From the NCBI GenBank assembly GCA_938014885.1, contig CALLQI010000015.1, positions 136,530 through 200,529 of the forward strand: 64,000 nt of DNA. Direction: 5' to 3'. Under the pieces are notes generated by a model, which worked only from the letters and a program-made list of their open reading frames with translations, did not search any database and had not been told where the DNA came from. Shown in pieces: positions 37,927 through 45,807 of the stretch. A program made the translations under genes and the position numbers. This DNA is from an uncultured bacterium. Lineage in GTDB: Bacteria > Planctomycetota > UBA8742 > UBA2392. The stretch's first letter is position 1; every line of letters begins with the position of its first letter.

Positions 37927-38856
37927 ATGTCACCGACACCCAAGGCACTGTGCGAAAAAGTCTGGCGTAACGGCGAGTTCATCGCCTGGGCCGATGCGAC
38001 GGTGCACGTCAGCGCGCACGTAGTGCACTACGCAAGTTCGGTGTTTGAGGGCATCCGCGCCTATGATGTAGGTGGCCAGCCGGGCATTTTCCGCCTGCGC
38101 GAGCACATTCGCCGCCTGCTGGACAGTGCCAAGATCTACCGCATGGAAACGCGCTACAGCATCGACGACATCATGAAGGCGTGTGTTGAGTCCGTGCGCG
38201 TCAACAAGTTCAAGTCGTGCTACCTGCGCCCGATTATCTATCGCGATGCGGGCCCGATGGGCGTGAACCCGCTCAAGAACCCGGTCACGCTGGACATCCT
38301 GACCTGGGACTGGGGGACTTACCTGGGTGCCGAAGCGCTCGAGAAGGGCGTCGAGATGCAGATCAGCACCTGGACACGCAATGCACCCAACACCACGCCG
38401 GCGCAGGCCAAGTGCGCGGCCAATTACGGCAGCGGCGCCTTGATCAAGATGGAAGCGATCCTGAACGGCTACCCGGAAGGGCTGGCGCTGGACGTGAACG
38501 GCTATCTCAGTGAAGGCAGCGGCGAAAACGTGTTCGTGATCCGCGATGGCGTGATCACCACGCCGCCCGTGGCCAACAGCATTCTTTCGGGCATCACCCG
38601 CGACACCATCATGAAGCTTGCGGCCGACTTCGGCATTCGCGTGATTGAGGCACCGATTGCCCGCGAATCGCTGTACATTGCCGATGAGGTGTTCGCGGTG
38701 GGCACAGCCGCAGAAGTGACGCCGATTCGTGCGTTGGACAAGATTGTGATCGGCAGCGGTGCGCGTGGGCCGATCACTGAGAAACTGCAGAAAGCCTACC
38801 TTGATCTCGTGCATGGTCGCCGCGAGGACAAGTGGGGCTTCATCACCCGGGTATAG
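37927..38856 (+). CDS. ilvE: Branched-chain amino acid aminotransferase
   Basis: PLP-dependent class IV aminotransferase that interconverts branched-chain amino acids and keto acids. 309 residues with SSVFEGIRAYD, YLRPIIYR, the AKCAANYGSG segment, LSEGSGENVF and ADEVFAVGTAAEVTPI, which is the usual IlvE sequence order; the length matches the family. GGAG precedes the ATG. A perfect hairpin lies after the stop. The catalytic Lys is expected in the AKCAANYGSGALIK region. Confidence 0.93.
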   Translation: MSPTPKALCEKVWRNGEFIAWADATVHVSAHVVHYASSVFEGIRAYDVGGQPGIFRLREHIRRLLDSAKIYRMETRYSIDDIMKACVESVRVNKFKSCYLRPIIYRDAGPMGVNPLKNPVTLDILTWDWGTYLGAEALEKGVEMQISTWTRNAPNTTPAQAKCAANYGSGALIKMEAILNGYPEGLALDVNGYLSEGSGENVFVIRDGVITTPPVANSILSGITRDTIMKLAADFGIRVIEAPIARESLYIADEVFAVGTAAEVTPIRALDKIVIGSGARGPITEKLQKAYLDLVHGRREDKWGFITRV

Positions 38857-38883
38857 CAACCGCTTACTGTGCAATGAGTTACG

Positions 38884-38908
38884 AACCTGCGCCGGATTGG
38901 CGCAGGTT
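38884..38908 (+). terminator. Hairpin terminator after ilvE
   Basis: AACCTGCGCC and GGCGCAGGTT form a perfect 10-bp stem with a GGATT loop, followed by TGGGCATTTT, 28 nt after the stop codon. Confidence 0.75.
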
Positions 38909-39013
38909 TGGGCATTTTGCCACTTGCGTCTGGGTGACCGAAGACACTGCCTTACTAAATGATTTGCGGAAATGGTTACACGGTGTAGACTTTCCGTGTG
39001 AACGCACAGAAGT

Positions 39014-39033
39014 GACCAACTAACTAGTTGGTC
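39014..39033. promoter_or_regulatory. Palindrome upstream of the TetR gene, probable autoregulatory operator
   Basis: GACCAAC (39014-39020) and GTTGGTC (39027-39033) flank TAACTA; a further half-site CTAGTTGG follows. It sits 55 nt before the TetR ATG, where autorepression would be expected. No other gene on the opposite strand begins nearby. Confidence 0.6.
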
Positions 39034-39087
39034 TAGTTGGCTCTAGGAAGGTTTGTGCAACTCCGTTCGTCATATCCTTTGTAACCC

Positions 39088-39696
39088 ATGAAGATTACCT
39101 CGCCAAAACGCGAAGCGCGCTATCGCCAGCTGCTTGATGCGGCCCTCAAAGTCTTTGCCCGCGACGGCATCGACGCCGCTTCCGTGGCCGATATCGCCGA
39201 GGCTGCGGGCGTCGCCAAGGGCAGCGTGTACCTTTACTTTGACAGCAAAGAGGCCCTGGCCGGCGACTTGGTCAGGCACCTCTTTCACTATGAAGACGAT
39301 GGGCCACGACTTTCCGATGATCCGCAGCCTTTGGCGCGGATTCTGTCGTTCTGCGACCGGCAGGAGCAACGCGCCATTTCGTTCGGTGAGGCCGCACCGG
39401 TGGTGCTGCACATGTTCGGCCACATCGGCAAGACCGAAGACGACCACATGGCGCGCGGCGTGCGCCAGCTGATGCACGAAACGCGCTTCATGATCGAAGT
39501 GCTGGTGGCCAGCGCGCAGTCGCGGGGCCTGTTGCCCGCGTCGCTGGACGTGAAGCGGGCTGCAGCAGCGATTGAGGCGGCGACGTTTGGCGCAATACAT
39601 CAGCGCCTGGCGGCTCCTTCCATAGCCGACCACGCGAACTTGAAGGCGGCCGAGGTCGTGAAGGCCCTGCTGAAGGGGCTTGGCGCAAAGTTGTGA
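39088..39696 (+). CDS. TetR-family transcriptional regulator
   Basis: 202 residues. The N-terminal HTH is standard: KREARYRQLLDAALKVFARDG, ASVADIAEAAGVAKGSVYLYFDSKEAL. The C-terminal ligand pocket is helical and undefined. The gene stands alone in a plus-strand pair with the 39746 gene, whose regulation it may also affect; ligand and targets are unknown. Confidence 0.92.
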   Translation: MKITSPKREARYRQLLDAALKVFARDGIDAASVADIAEAAGVAKGSVYLYFDSKEALAGDLVRHLFHYEDDGPRLSDDPQPLARILSFCDRQEQRAISFGEAAPVVLHMFGHIGKTEDDHMARGVRQLMHETRFMIEVLVASAQSRGLLPASLDVKRAAAAIEAATFGAIHQRLAAPSIADHANLKAAEVVKALLKGLGAKL

Positions 39697-39745
39697 GTGA
39701 CAGGCTGGCGGCGCGGGCCGCTGCAGGCGGGAAAGCGGGGGGCGG

Positions 39746-40285
39746 GTGTTCAGGGTATTCCAGGCGAGTTCACCACAGGTCGAGGTAGACGGGAGTACCG
39801 TGCTGGCCGTAAGCAACGGCATGCTGGTGCAGGCCGTTGCGCGTGAACTGCTGGAGTCCGAGGGCCTGGACATGATCAAGCCCGCGGGCTGGTATTCGCA
39901 GCAGGCGTGGCTGAATGTGTACCGCCGCATCCAGGAGCGTCTGGGCGCGGACACGCTGCATTCGATCGGCCGTCGCATTCCGTATTCGGCCGAATTCCCG
40001 GTCGAACGCATGTTTGACGTGCCCTCGGCGTTGGCCTCCATCGACGTCGCATACAAGAACGCGCACCGGGGTGGCGAGATCGGGCACTATCTGTACCTGG
40101 AGAAGGGGCCCGGCCTGTACGAGATCCATTGCGACAACCCGTACAGCAATGACTTCGACATGGGCATCGTGACATCACTGGTGGAGCGCTTCCGCGGCCG
40201 CGACAAGTTCAGCGTACGCATGCGCAACCGTCCCGCGGACCCGCGCAAAGACAACGCCTGCATCATCGAGATAGCAAGGGTCTAG
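39746..40285 (+). CDS. Uncharacterised protein, 179 residues
   Basis: Starts at GTG 39746. The fold looks mixed alpha/beta with a recurrent YSQQAWLNVYRRIQERLG helix and a GLYEIHCDNPYSNDFDMGIV segment. The pattern recalls V4R/haem-NO-binding-like sensor domains found after regulators, but similarity is too weak to claim. It follows the TetR gene by ~50 nt and overlaps the end of the convergent recombinase gene by 4 nt. Confidence 0.7.
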   Translation: MFRVFQASSPQVEVDGSTVLAVSNGMLVQAVARELLESEGLDMIKPAGWYSQQAWLNVYRRIQERLGADTLHSIGRRIPYSAEFPVERMFDVPSALASIDVAYKNAHRGGEIGHYLYLEKGPGLYEIHCDNPYSNDFDMGIVTSLVERFRGRDKFSVRMRNRPADPRKDNACIIEIARV

Positions 40286-41184
40286 CCTGCGCGCGGGTGA
40301 AAGCGCAGCACAACGCTGCGCAGTCGCTTCTGGTCAACGTGCGTGTAGACCTGCGTGGTGCTGATGCTGACGTGGCCCAGCATTTCCTGCACGCTGCGGA
40401 TGTCGGCCCCATTTTCAATCATGTGCGTGGCAAAACAGTGCCGCAATGTGTGCGGGTGCACATCGGTGCGCGGCAATCCTGCCTGCGCCGCGTACTCGCG
40501 CACGACGTCCCACACGCGGGCGCGCGCCAGCCTTCTGCCCGTGCGCGACAGGTAAACGAAGTCAATCGGTGCCCGCAGCAGCTGGTTGCGGCCGCGCTCA
40601 AGCCAGTGCTTCACGTGCTCCGAGGCCGCGGCGCTGATCGGCACGACGCGTTCCTTGTTGCCCTTGCCGCGCACACTGAGGTATCCGGCGTCCAGGTGCA
40701 TGCGACTGAGCGTGAGGTTGCAGACTTCGCTGACGCGCGCCCCGGTGGCGTACAGTGTGTGCAGGATGGCGCGGTCGCGCAGCTTCAGCGGCTCGATGCC
40801 GCTGGGTGCGTCCAGCAGGCGCTGCACATGCTCGCTGGTCAGGTAATCGGGCAGCGTTGAGGCCAGCTTGGGCGGAAGCAGGTGCTCGGCTGGGTCGTCC
40901 TGTTTGCGCTCAACACTGATGAAGCGAAAGAACATGCGCACGGCGCTGACGCGCCGGGCCTGGGTGCGGTCGGACATGCCGGCAAGGCGCTGCGCTGCAA
41001 AGAACGCGGCCAGGTGCTCGGCGCGGACGGCGGCCGCATCGTGGATGGCGCTGCCGAACAGGTGTTCCAGCAAGAGCTCAAGGTCGTGTCGGTACGCGAT
41101 GACGGTGTTCTCGGACAACCCGCACTCAAGGCGCAGGTAGTCAAGATACGCGTCCAGCAGCAGTCGAAGTTCGCACGAACCCAT
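40282..41184 (-). CDS. Tyrosine recombinase, XerC/XerD type
   Basis: 300 residues from ATG 41184, matching XerD length (298); in-frame ATGs at 41217 and 41397 are less likely because the extra residues come from the repeat DNA. The SAM-like core-binding domain (LRLLLDAYLDYLRLECGLSENT) is followed by the catalytic set: Arg in TGARVSEV, HxxR in HPHTLRHCFATHM, and Tyr in the VYTHV strand. Chromosome dimer resolution is the usual role; whether this is XerC or XerD cannot be told. No att or dif site was recognised nearby. Confidence 0.9.
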   Translation of the reverse strand: MGSCELRLLLDAYLDYLRLECGLSENTVIAYRHDLELLLEHLFGSAIHDAAAVRAEHLAAFFAAQRLAGMSDRTQARRVSAVRMFFRFISVERKQDDPAEHLLPPKLASTLPDYLTSEHVQRLLDAPSGIEPLKLRDRAILHTLYATGARVSEVCNLTLSRMHLDAGYLSVRGKGNKERVVPISAAASEHVKHWLERGRNQLLRAPIDFVYLSRTGRRLARARVWDVVREYAAQAGLPRTDVHPHTLRHCFATHMIENGADIRSVQEMLGHVSISTTQVYTHVDQKRLRSVVLRFHPRAG

Positions 41185-41285
41185 GGCGTCCCCGGCATCA
41201 ATGCCAAAGGCAGCCATCGGCGCGCGGGCCACGAAAGTTGAGTTAAACAGATTTGGGCAGACACAGAACGCGGCGATATTGCCGC

Positions 41286-41605
41286 GATGAACGGCAACTG
41301 CGTTGGATCCACGAAGCGCCACGAAGGACCACGAAGAACTGCCCTTGCGGGTTCCACACGAAAGCACGAAGTCACCAAGAATGGCGTCACGCGCCAAATG
41401 GCAGCAGTCGCCTATGACTTCGCCTTGCTTGGTGTCTTAGTGCCTTAGTGTGGAAACGCATTTGCCCGGCACAACAAGCCCGTTGGCGATTCACAGGCGG
41501 CACGTAGCGAGACTTGGCCGTCTGGCGATACGCCGTTGCAGTTCACCCAAGAAGCAGTTGCCGTTCTCCGCGTCTCCGCGTCTTTGCGTGAAACCGCAGT
41601 TGCCG
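41286..41605. repeat. Intergenic word-repeat mosaic (CCACGAAG, CACTAAG, CTCCGCGTC words)
   Basis: The gap upstream of the recombinase gene carries GGATCCACGAAGCGCCACGAAGGACCACGAAG (41308-41340) and TTCCACACGAAAGCACGAAGTC (41350-41372). They are mirrored by CTTGGTGTCTTAGTGCC (41429-41445) and TGCGTGAAACCGCAGTTGCC (41586-41605). No ORF is supported; the mosaic shares words with 29.8 and 61.2 kb. Confidence 0.7.
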
Positions 41606-41607
41606 TG

Positions 41608-42288
41608 CTATTCCATCTCGCGGATGAAGCGGTCGATGTCGCGGTCCTTGCCCACGAGCATCAGTACGTCGCCTTCGGCGGGCTTGGTGTCGGGGCCGGG
41701 GATCGAGATGCTGTCGCCAGCCGCACCGGGCCCGGCGCTTGCGCCTGACTTGCGGATTGCCACCAGGTTCACGCCAAACGTCTTGCGCAGCTGCAGCTCA
41801 AGCAGCGTCTTGCCGATCACCCCGCGCGGGGCCTTCACCTGCACGAAGCTGTGTTCGCTGCCGATGTCCACGGCCTCAAGCAGCGTGGGCTTGGCCAGTT
41901 TCTGGGCCAGCTTCAGCGCGGCTTGCTCTTCGGGCAGGATCACTTCGTCTGCACCGAGGCGTCGCAGGATGGTTTCCTTGACGCGGTCGTTGGCGCGGGC
42001 AATCACGCGCGGGTAATCCAGGTCGCGCGCGGCCAGCATGGCCAACTGGCAGGCTTCAAAGTTTTCGCCGATGGCCACCACGACCGTGTCCACCTTGCCA
42101 AGCCCCAGCGATTGCAGCGTCTCAAGGTCGGTGGCGTCAGCGCTTACGGCGAGCGCGACTTTGTCTTTGATGCCGTCTACTTCGTCACGGTCGCTGTCGA
42201 TGGCGATGACTTCAATGCCTTCCTTGGCCAGCGATTCCGCCAGCGCGTAGCCAAACCTGCCCAACCCGATAACCGCCACTCGTTGCAT
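41608..42288 (-). CDS. Potassium uptake regulator TrkA/KtrA
   Basis: Cytoplasmic RCK protein that gates the TrkH/KtrB channel. 226 residues with one Rossmann RCK_N domain (VIGLGRFGYALAESL glycine motif, VDTVVVAIGENFEA) and one RCK_C domain (AVDIGSEHSFVQVKAP, DVLMLVGKDRDIDRF). The single RCK unit matches KtrA or half of E. coli TrkA. The start is 2 nt after the trkH stop, so the two genes form an operon. RCK_C domains often bind c-di-AMP, which fits the riboswitch upstream. Confidence 0.92.
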   Translation of the reverse strand: MQRVAVIGLGRFGYALAESLAKEGIEVIAIDSDRDEVDGIKDKVALAVSADATDLETLQSLGLGKVDTVVVAIGENFEACQLAMLAARDLDYPRVIARANDRVKETILRRLGADEVILPEEQAALKLAQKLAKPTLLEAVDIGSEHSFVQVKAPRGVIGKTLLELQLRKTFGVNLVAIRKSGASAGPGAAGDSISIPGPDTKPAEGDVLMLVGKDRDIDRFIREME

Positions 42289-42290
42289 GT

Positions 42291-44123
42291 TCAGCCGATC
42301 ATGATCGATTCTTCAGGATACTCAAAGCGCCGTGCCGAGCGCGCGCCGATTGCCAGCACCAGCGTCAGCGGGCCGATACGCCCGACAAACATGCACACGA
42401 TAATGATCAGCTTGCCCGGCAGGGTCAACTCGCCACTTGCCCCGGAAGAAAGTCCCACGGTGCAAAAAGCGCTCGTGGCCTCAAACAGGATCTGCTCAAA
42501 GCCGTATTTTGACGACGCATCGGACTCTGTAATTGCCAGGGCCAGCGTCGAAAAGCAGATCAGCGTCAGCAGCAGCACCAGCATCACCAGCGACTTGTGA
42601 ATCAGCGTGGCCGGGATGCGCCGCTTGAAGATTTCGGCCGGGCGGCCGCGGAACGTGGCAACCACGGCCAGGATCATCACTACGAACGTGGTTGTCTTGA
42701 TGCCGCCGGCCACGCTACCCGGGCTTCCGCCCACAATCATCAGCAGGATCGTCCAGAACTGCGTGGCGGCGCTGGTTTGCGTGGTGTCGATGCTGTTGAA
42801 ACCCGCCGTGCGCGCCGCCATGGACTGGAAGATCGCCGCCGCCACTTTGTCGTCGAAGTCCAGCCCGCGCAGGGTGTAGTTCCACTCCAGGGCAATGAAG
42901 CCGATGGCGCCCAGCAGCAGCAAGCTTGCCGTTGCCACCAGGATGATCTTTGTTTGCAGGCTGACTCGCGGAAGCTGCTGGTTCTTGACGCGCCGACGGA
43001 AAAGCGGCAGGCGGCGGATGCTGGGCGTGGCCCACCAGCGGAAGGTGCAGACTTCCATGATCACAAGGAAGCCCAACCCGCCCATTACGACCAGCCACGA
43101 AATGCTCAGCACCACCGGCCAGTGGCCCACGTAGCGCACCATGCTGTCGCTGTACAGCGCAAAGCCCGCGTTGCAGAACGCGCTGATGCTGTGAAAGGCC
43201 GAGTAATACAGCTGCTCGGCAGGCGGCAGGCTGTTGCCCGCGGCGTCGGTCCATTGCCCGTACAGCAATGCAGTCCCGATCAACTCAATCGCAATCGTGC
43301 TGCCCAGGATCCAGGCCGTCATCTTGCCCACGCGGCCGACCATGTTCATGTTCAGCACTTCGCCTACGGCGGCCGCATCCTTGATGCCGAGCCCGCGTCC
43401 GAACATCAGGCCGAAGAACGCCGCAAAGGTCATGATCCCCAGCCCGCCCGCCTGCACCAGCGCGATGATGACGGTCTGTCCAAAGCGCGACCACGCGCTG
43501 GGCGTGTCCACTACCACGAGCCCGGTAACGCAGGTCGCCGAGGTTGAGGTGAACAGCGCGTCCAGGTACGTGATATCGACCTGCCCGGTATGCGCGCCGG
43601 GCAGCATCAGCAGTCCTGAGCCCAACAGGATCAGCGCGATGAAGCTGCCGATGAACACGCGCAGCGGGCTTTGCGCGAGGCGCGAGATGAAACTGAACAC
43701 GCGCAACAGCCGCACGAACACAAACGCCAGCACGCCCGCCTGGGTAAGGTACGCGAAGGCCGCCAGCGTGGTTTCCGCGTCCAGCAGCCCGCTGACCCAA
43801 TCCGAGCACAAGAACAAGGCCAGCCCAAGCACGACACCGGCCAGCAGCGCGATGGTATCGGCCTGCGAATACTTCCAGCCCTCACGCAGGTTGCGCGCCA
43901 CGACGTAGACGCCCACGGTTTCCGCGATCATCGCGATCAGGCACAGGGCCTGAAACAGCGCAAGCGGCGCCTCCCAGTGGGCAGGGAACACTTCGCCGTG
44001 GAACAGCACAAACGAAGTCAGCGCAAGCACCGCCGCCGGCAGATTGACCCAGAACGTGCGCCGACGCAGCGTCTCAAGACGCTCATCGATCACGATCCGG
44101 TGTACCAGTTGCGTGTCGGCCAA
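42291..44123 (-). CDS. Potassium transporter TrkH/KtrB
   Basis: 610 residues. An N-terminal block of about five helices (~residues 20-155) precedes the standard four-loop channel (TSATCVTGLVVVDT, FHSISAFCNAGFALYSDS, ARTAGFNSIDT and ATSAFCTVGLSSG), each loop being a K+-filter half. Start is TTG 44123, chosen because GTGAGGACC provides a Shine-Dalgarno directly upstream and no ATG fits. Expression is very likely controlled by the c-di-AMP riboswitch at 44240-44415. Confidence 0.93.
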   Translation of the reverse strand: MADTQLVHRIVIDERLETLRRRTFWVNLPAAVLALTSFVLFHGEVFPAHWEAPLALFQALCLIAMIAETVGVYVVARNLREGWKYSQADTIALLAGVVLGLALFLCSDWVSGLLDAETTLAAFAYLTQAGVLAFVFVRLLRVFSFISRLAQSPLRVFIGSFIALILLGSGLLMLPGAHTGQVDITYLDALFTSTSATCVTGLVVVDTPSAWSRFGQTVIIALVQAGGLGIMTFAAFFGLMFGRGLGIKDAAAVGEVLNMNMVGRVGKMTAWILGSTIAIELIGTALLYGQWTDAAGNSLPPAEQLYYSAFHSISAFCNAGFALYSDSMVRYVGHWPVVLSISWLVVMGGLGFLVIMEVCTFRWWATPSIRRLPLFRRRVKNQQLPRVSLQTKIILVATASLLLLGAIGFIALEWNYTLRGLDFDDKVAAAIFQSMAARTAGFNSIDTTQTSAATQFWTILLMIVGGSPGSVAGGIKTTTFVVMILAVVATFRGRPAEIFKRRIPATLIHKSLVMLVLLLTLICFSTLALAITESDASSKYGFEQILFEATSAFCTVGLSSGASGELTLPGKLIIIVCMFVGRIGPLTLVLAIGARSARRFEYPEESIMIG

Positions 44124-44239
44124 CAGGTCCTCACTTCGCCCAGGCCAGGTCTGCCTGCGGCCCCATGGGTTCTACCGTTTCCCGCAGGGTGCCGAAAGCG
44201 TATGCGGCCGGGCGCGCGCAAGGACGCCTCCCGGTACAA

Positions 44240-44415
44240 GCAATGAGGATGAGCCGTGATGGCTGCAGCCTCTCCAACGCCTGCGAGGTTAGCTGACGGG
44301 CTCGGGCCGAAGAAGTTAGCCCTACGCTTGCCTGCCCTTGTGATGCAGGCTCACGATTAGCCCCGGAAGACCTGGGTCCCCCGCTCAGGCCCCACGCGGG
44401 GCCCGACTCGGCGAT
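44240..44415 (-). promoter_or_regulatory. Cyclic di-AMP (ydaO-yuaA) riboswitch ahead of trkH-trkA
   Basis: On the minus strand the leader contains the ydaO consensus blocks in the right order: CGCCGAGTC near 44413, GCGGGGGACCCAG near 44383, GGGGCTAATCGTG near 44363, AGGGCTAAC near 44322, CCCGTCAGCTAACCTCGCAG near 44300, then GCGTTGGAGAGG near 44280. The run CAGCTAACCTCGCAGGCGTT is the hallmark 3' block of the class (Rfam RF00379). It lies 117 nt before the trkH start. In known cases c-di-AMP binding turns potassium importers off. I see no clear terminator between aptamer and start, so control may be at translation. Confidence 0.9.
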
Positions 44416-44421
44416 GGAAAA

Positions 44422-44450
44422 AGGCTATCGCCCCACGGGTACGCTGTCAA
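44422..44450 (-). promoter_or_regulatory. Promoter for the riboswitch-trkH-trkA transcript
   Basis: TTGACA at 44450-44445, a 17-nt spacer, and TAGCCT at 44427-44422 on the minus strand. Transcription would start near 44415, right where the riboswitch begins. Confidence 0.7.
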
Positions 44451-44492
44451 ATCGGCGCAAGTGGCTGGTGGGCGGCAGGTTGGGTGCGCGGA

Positions 44493-45788
44493 TCAGCCGC
44501 CGAGCATCTTGCGGCTGATCTTCTTGCCCAGCTCGACCGACGGCTGGTCGTAGGGGTTCACGTCAAGGGAAAGTGCAGCACAGGTGGTGGCAAGCTCCAG
44601 ACCCATCAGCAGTTCGCCCAGTGTTGACGCGTCAAGTTGAGGCAGCTCGAGCGTCGCGTTGGGCCGGCCGCGTTCGGTGCAGGCGCGTGCGGTGCCCGCG
44701 TGCTGTGCGTTCAGCACTTCGCCCAGTGTGCGGCCCTGCACGTAGGAGGCGTCAAAGTGCTGCCACTCAAAGTCGCCCAGCTTCAGGTCGGGTTCGTGGC
44801 GGTTCAGGCGCAGGAACAGCAGTAGCTTGTCGTTGGGGCCTTCCAGGAACAGCTGCAACTGCGCGTGCTGGTCGGTGGCACCGGCGGCCGGAATTGCGGT
44901 CTGGCCTGCATGGACGGTCTTGCCCTCAAGATCAGTGGCCTTGCCCAGGCTCTCGTCCCAAAGCTGCACGAACCAGTCCGACACGCTGCGCAGGCGCGAG
45001 CTGTACGGCATGAACACAATCTGGCTCTTGCGCAGGCGCAGCAGCTCAGTCGCGATCATTGCCAGCATTGCGGGCCAGCAATCCGGGCGGCGGCACATTG
45101 CCTCGCCCCGGGCGGCACCCTGCATCAGCGCGGCGACATCAAGGTTCATCAGGGCCGCGGGCAAAAGCCCGGCCGCCGTCAGCACCGAAAAACGCCCGCC
45201 CACGCCGGGCGGGATCTCCGCGGTGGGCAGCCCGTGCTCGTCGGCAAAGCGGCGCAGCGGGCCGCTTTCGGGGTCTGTCACGGCGATGAAGTGATCGGCC
45301 AGCTTCAGCCCGGCCTTGCGGAAGTGCTGCGCGAACACGCCAAGCGCCAGCACAGTTTCAATCGTGCCGCCGGACTTGCTGATCACGATCACCAGCGTTT
45401 TCGCCGGCTCAATCGCCGAAAGGCAGGCGTGAAACAACGCCGGGTCCGTGTTGTCGATGATGTGCAACTGCGGCGTACCCGGGGCCCCCAGCGCGTTCAC
45501 CAGCGCGCGCAGGCCAAGACTGCTGCCGCCAATGCCCAGCACCACAAGGTGGGCAAAGCGGCCCAGGCGCGGCCCCGCCAGCTTCAGCACTTCTTCCATC
45601 AGTTCCGGCTGACTCGGCAGGTTCAGGTAGGCATGTCGGCCCTGTGCGCGCTCATCGTGGATAATCCGCTGCATGTGCGGCACCAGCGTGAACAGGCCCG
45701 CCAGCACTTCCTCGGTCAGGCCGTGCTCGCCCACGTTGCGCGCGGCCGCGTTTGCGAGGTCCAGCTTGATGCCCGTTGGCTCAGCCAC
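44493..45788 (-). CDS. pgi: Glucose-6-phosphate isomerase
   Basis: Interconverts glucose-6-phosphate and fructose-6-phosphate. 431 residues, the shorter Pgi type. Sugar-phosphate-binding sequences LVVLGIGGSSLGLRAL and VISKSGGTIETVLA are clear; GRFSVLTAAGLLP and PYDQPSVELGKK are the family's closing blocks. Start is GTG 45788 with GGAG 8 nt upstream. Precedes the riboswitch-controlled trk operon and follows gpmI, all on the minus strand with 19 nt between pgi and gpmI, so both glycolytic genes probably share a transcript. Confidence 0.95.
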   Translation of the reverse strand: MAEPTGIKLDLANAAARNVGEHGLTEEVLAGLFTLVPHMQRIIHDERAQGRHAYLNLPSQPELMEEVLKLAGPRLGRFAHLVVLGIGGSSLGLRALVNALGAPGTPQLHIIDNTDPALFHACLSAIEPAKTLVIVISKSGGTIETVLALGVFAQHFRKAGLKLADHFIAVTDPESGPLRRFADEHGLPTAEIPPGVGGRFSVLTAAGLLPAALMNLDVAALMQGAARGEAMCRRPDCWPAMLAMIATELLRLRKSQIVFMPYSSRLRSVSDWFVQLWDESLGKATDLEGKTVHAGQTAIPAAGATDQHAQLQLFLEGPNDKLLLFLRLNRHEPDLKLGDFEWQHFDASYVQGRTLGEVLNAQHAGTARACTERGRPNATLELPQLDASTLGELLMGLELATTCAALSLDVNPYDQPSVELGKKISRKMLGG

Positions 45789-45807
45789 GAATCACTCCTG
45801 CCACGTT

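Noticed and set aside
40282..41184. Tyrosine recombinase as the integrase of a genomic island
   Set aside because: Length and sequence fit XerC/D; no direct repeats, tRNA junction or cargo flanks it.
44124..44240. Rho-independent terminator between the riboswitch and trkH
   Set aside because: No GC stem followed by a T run is visible on the minus strand, so control by termination is not claimed.
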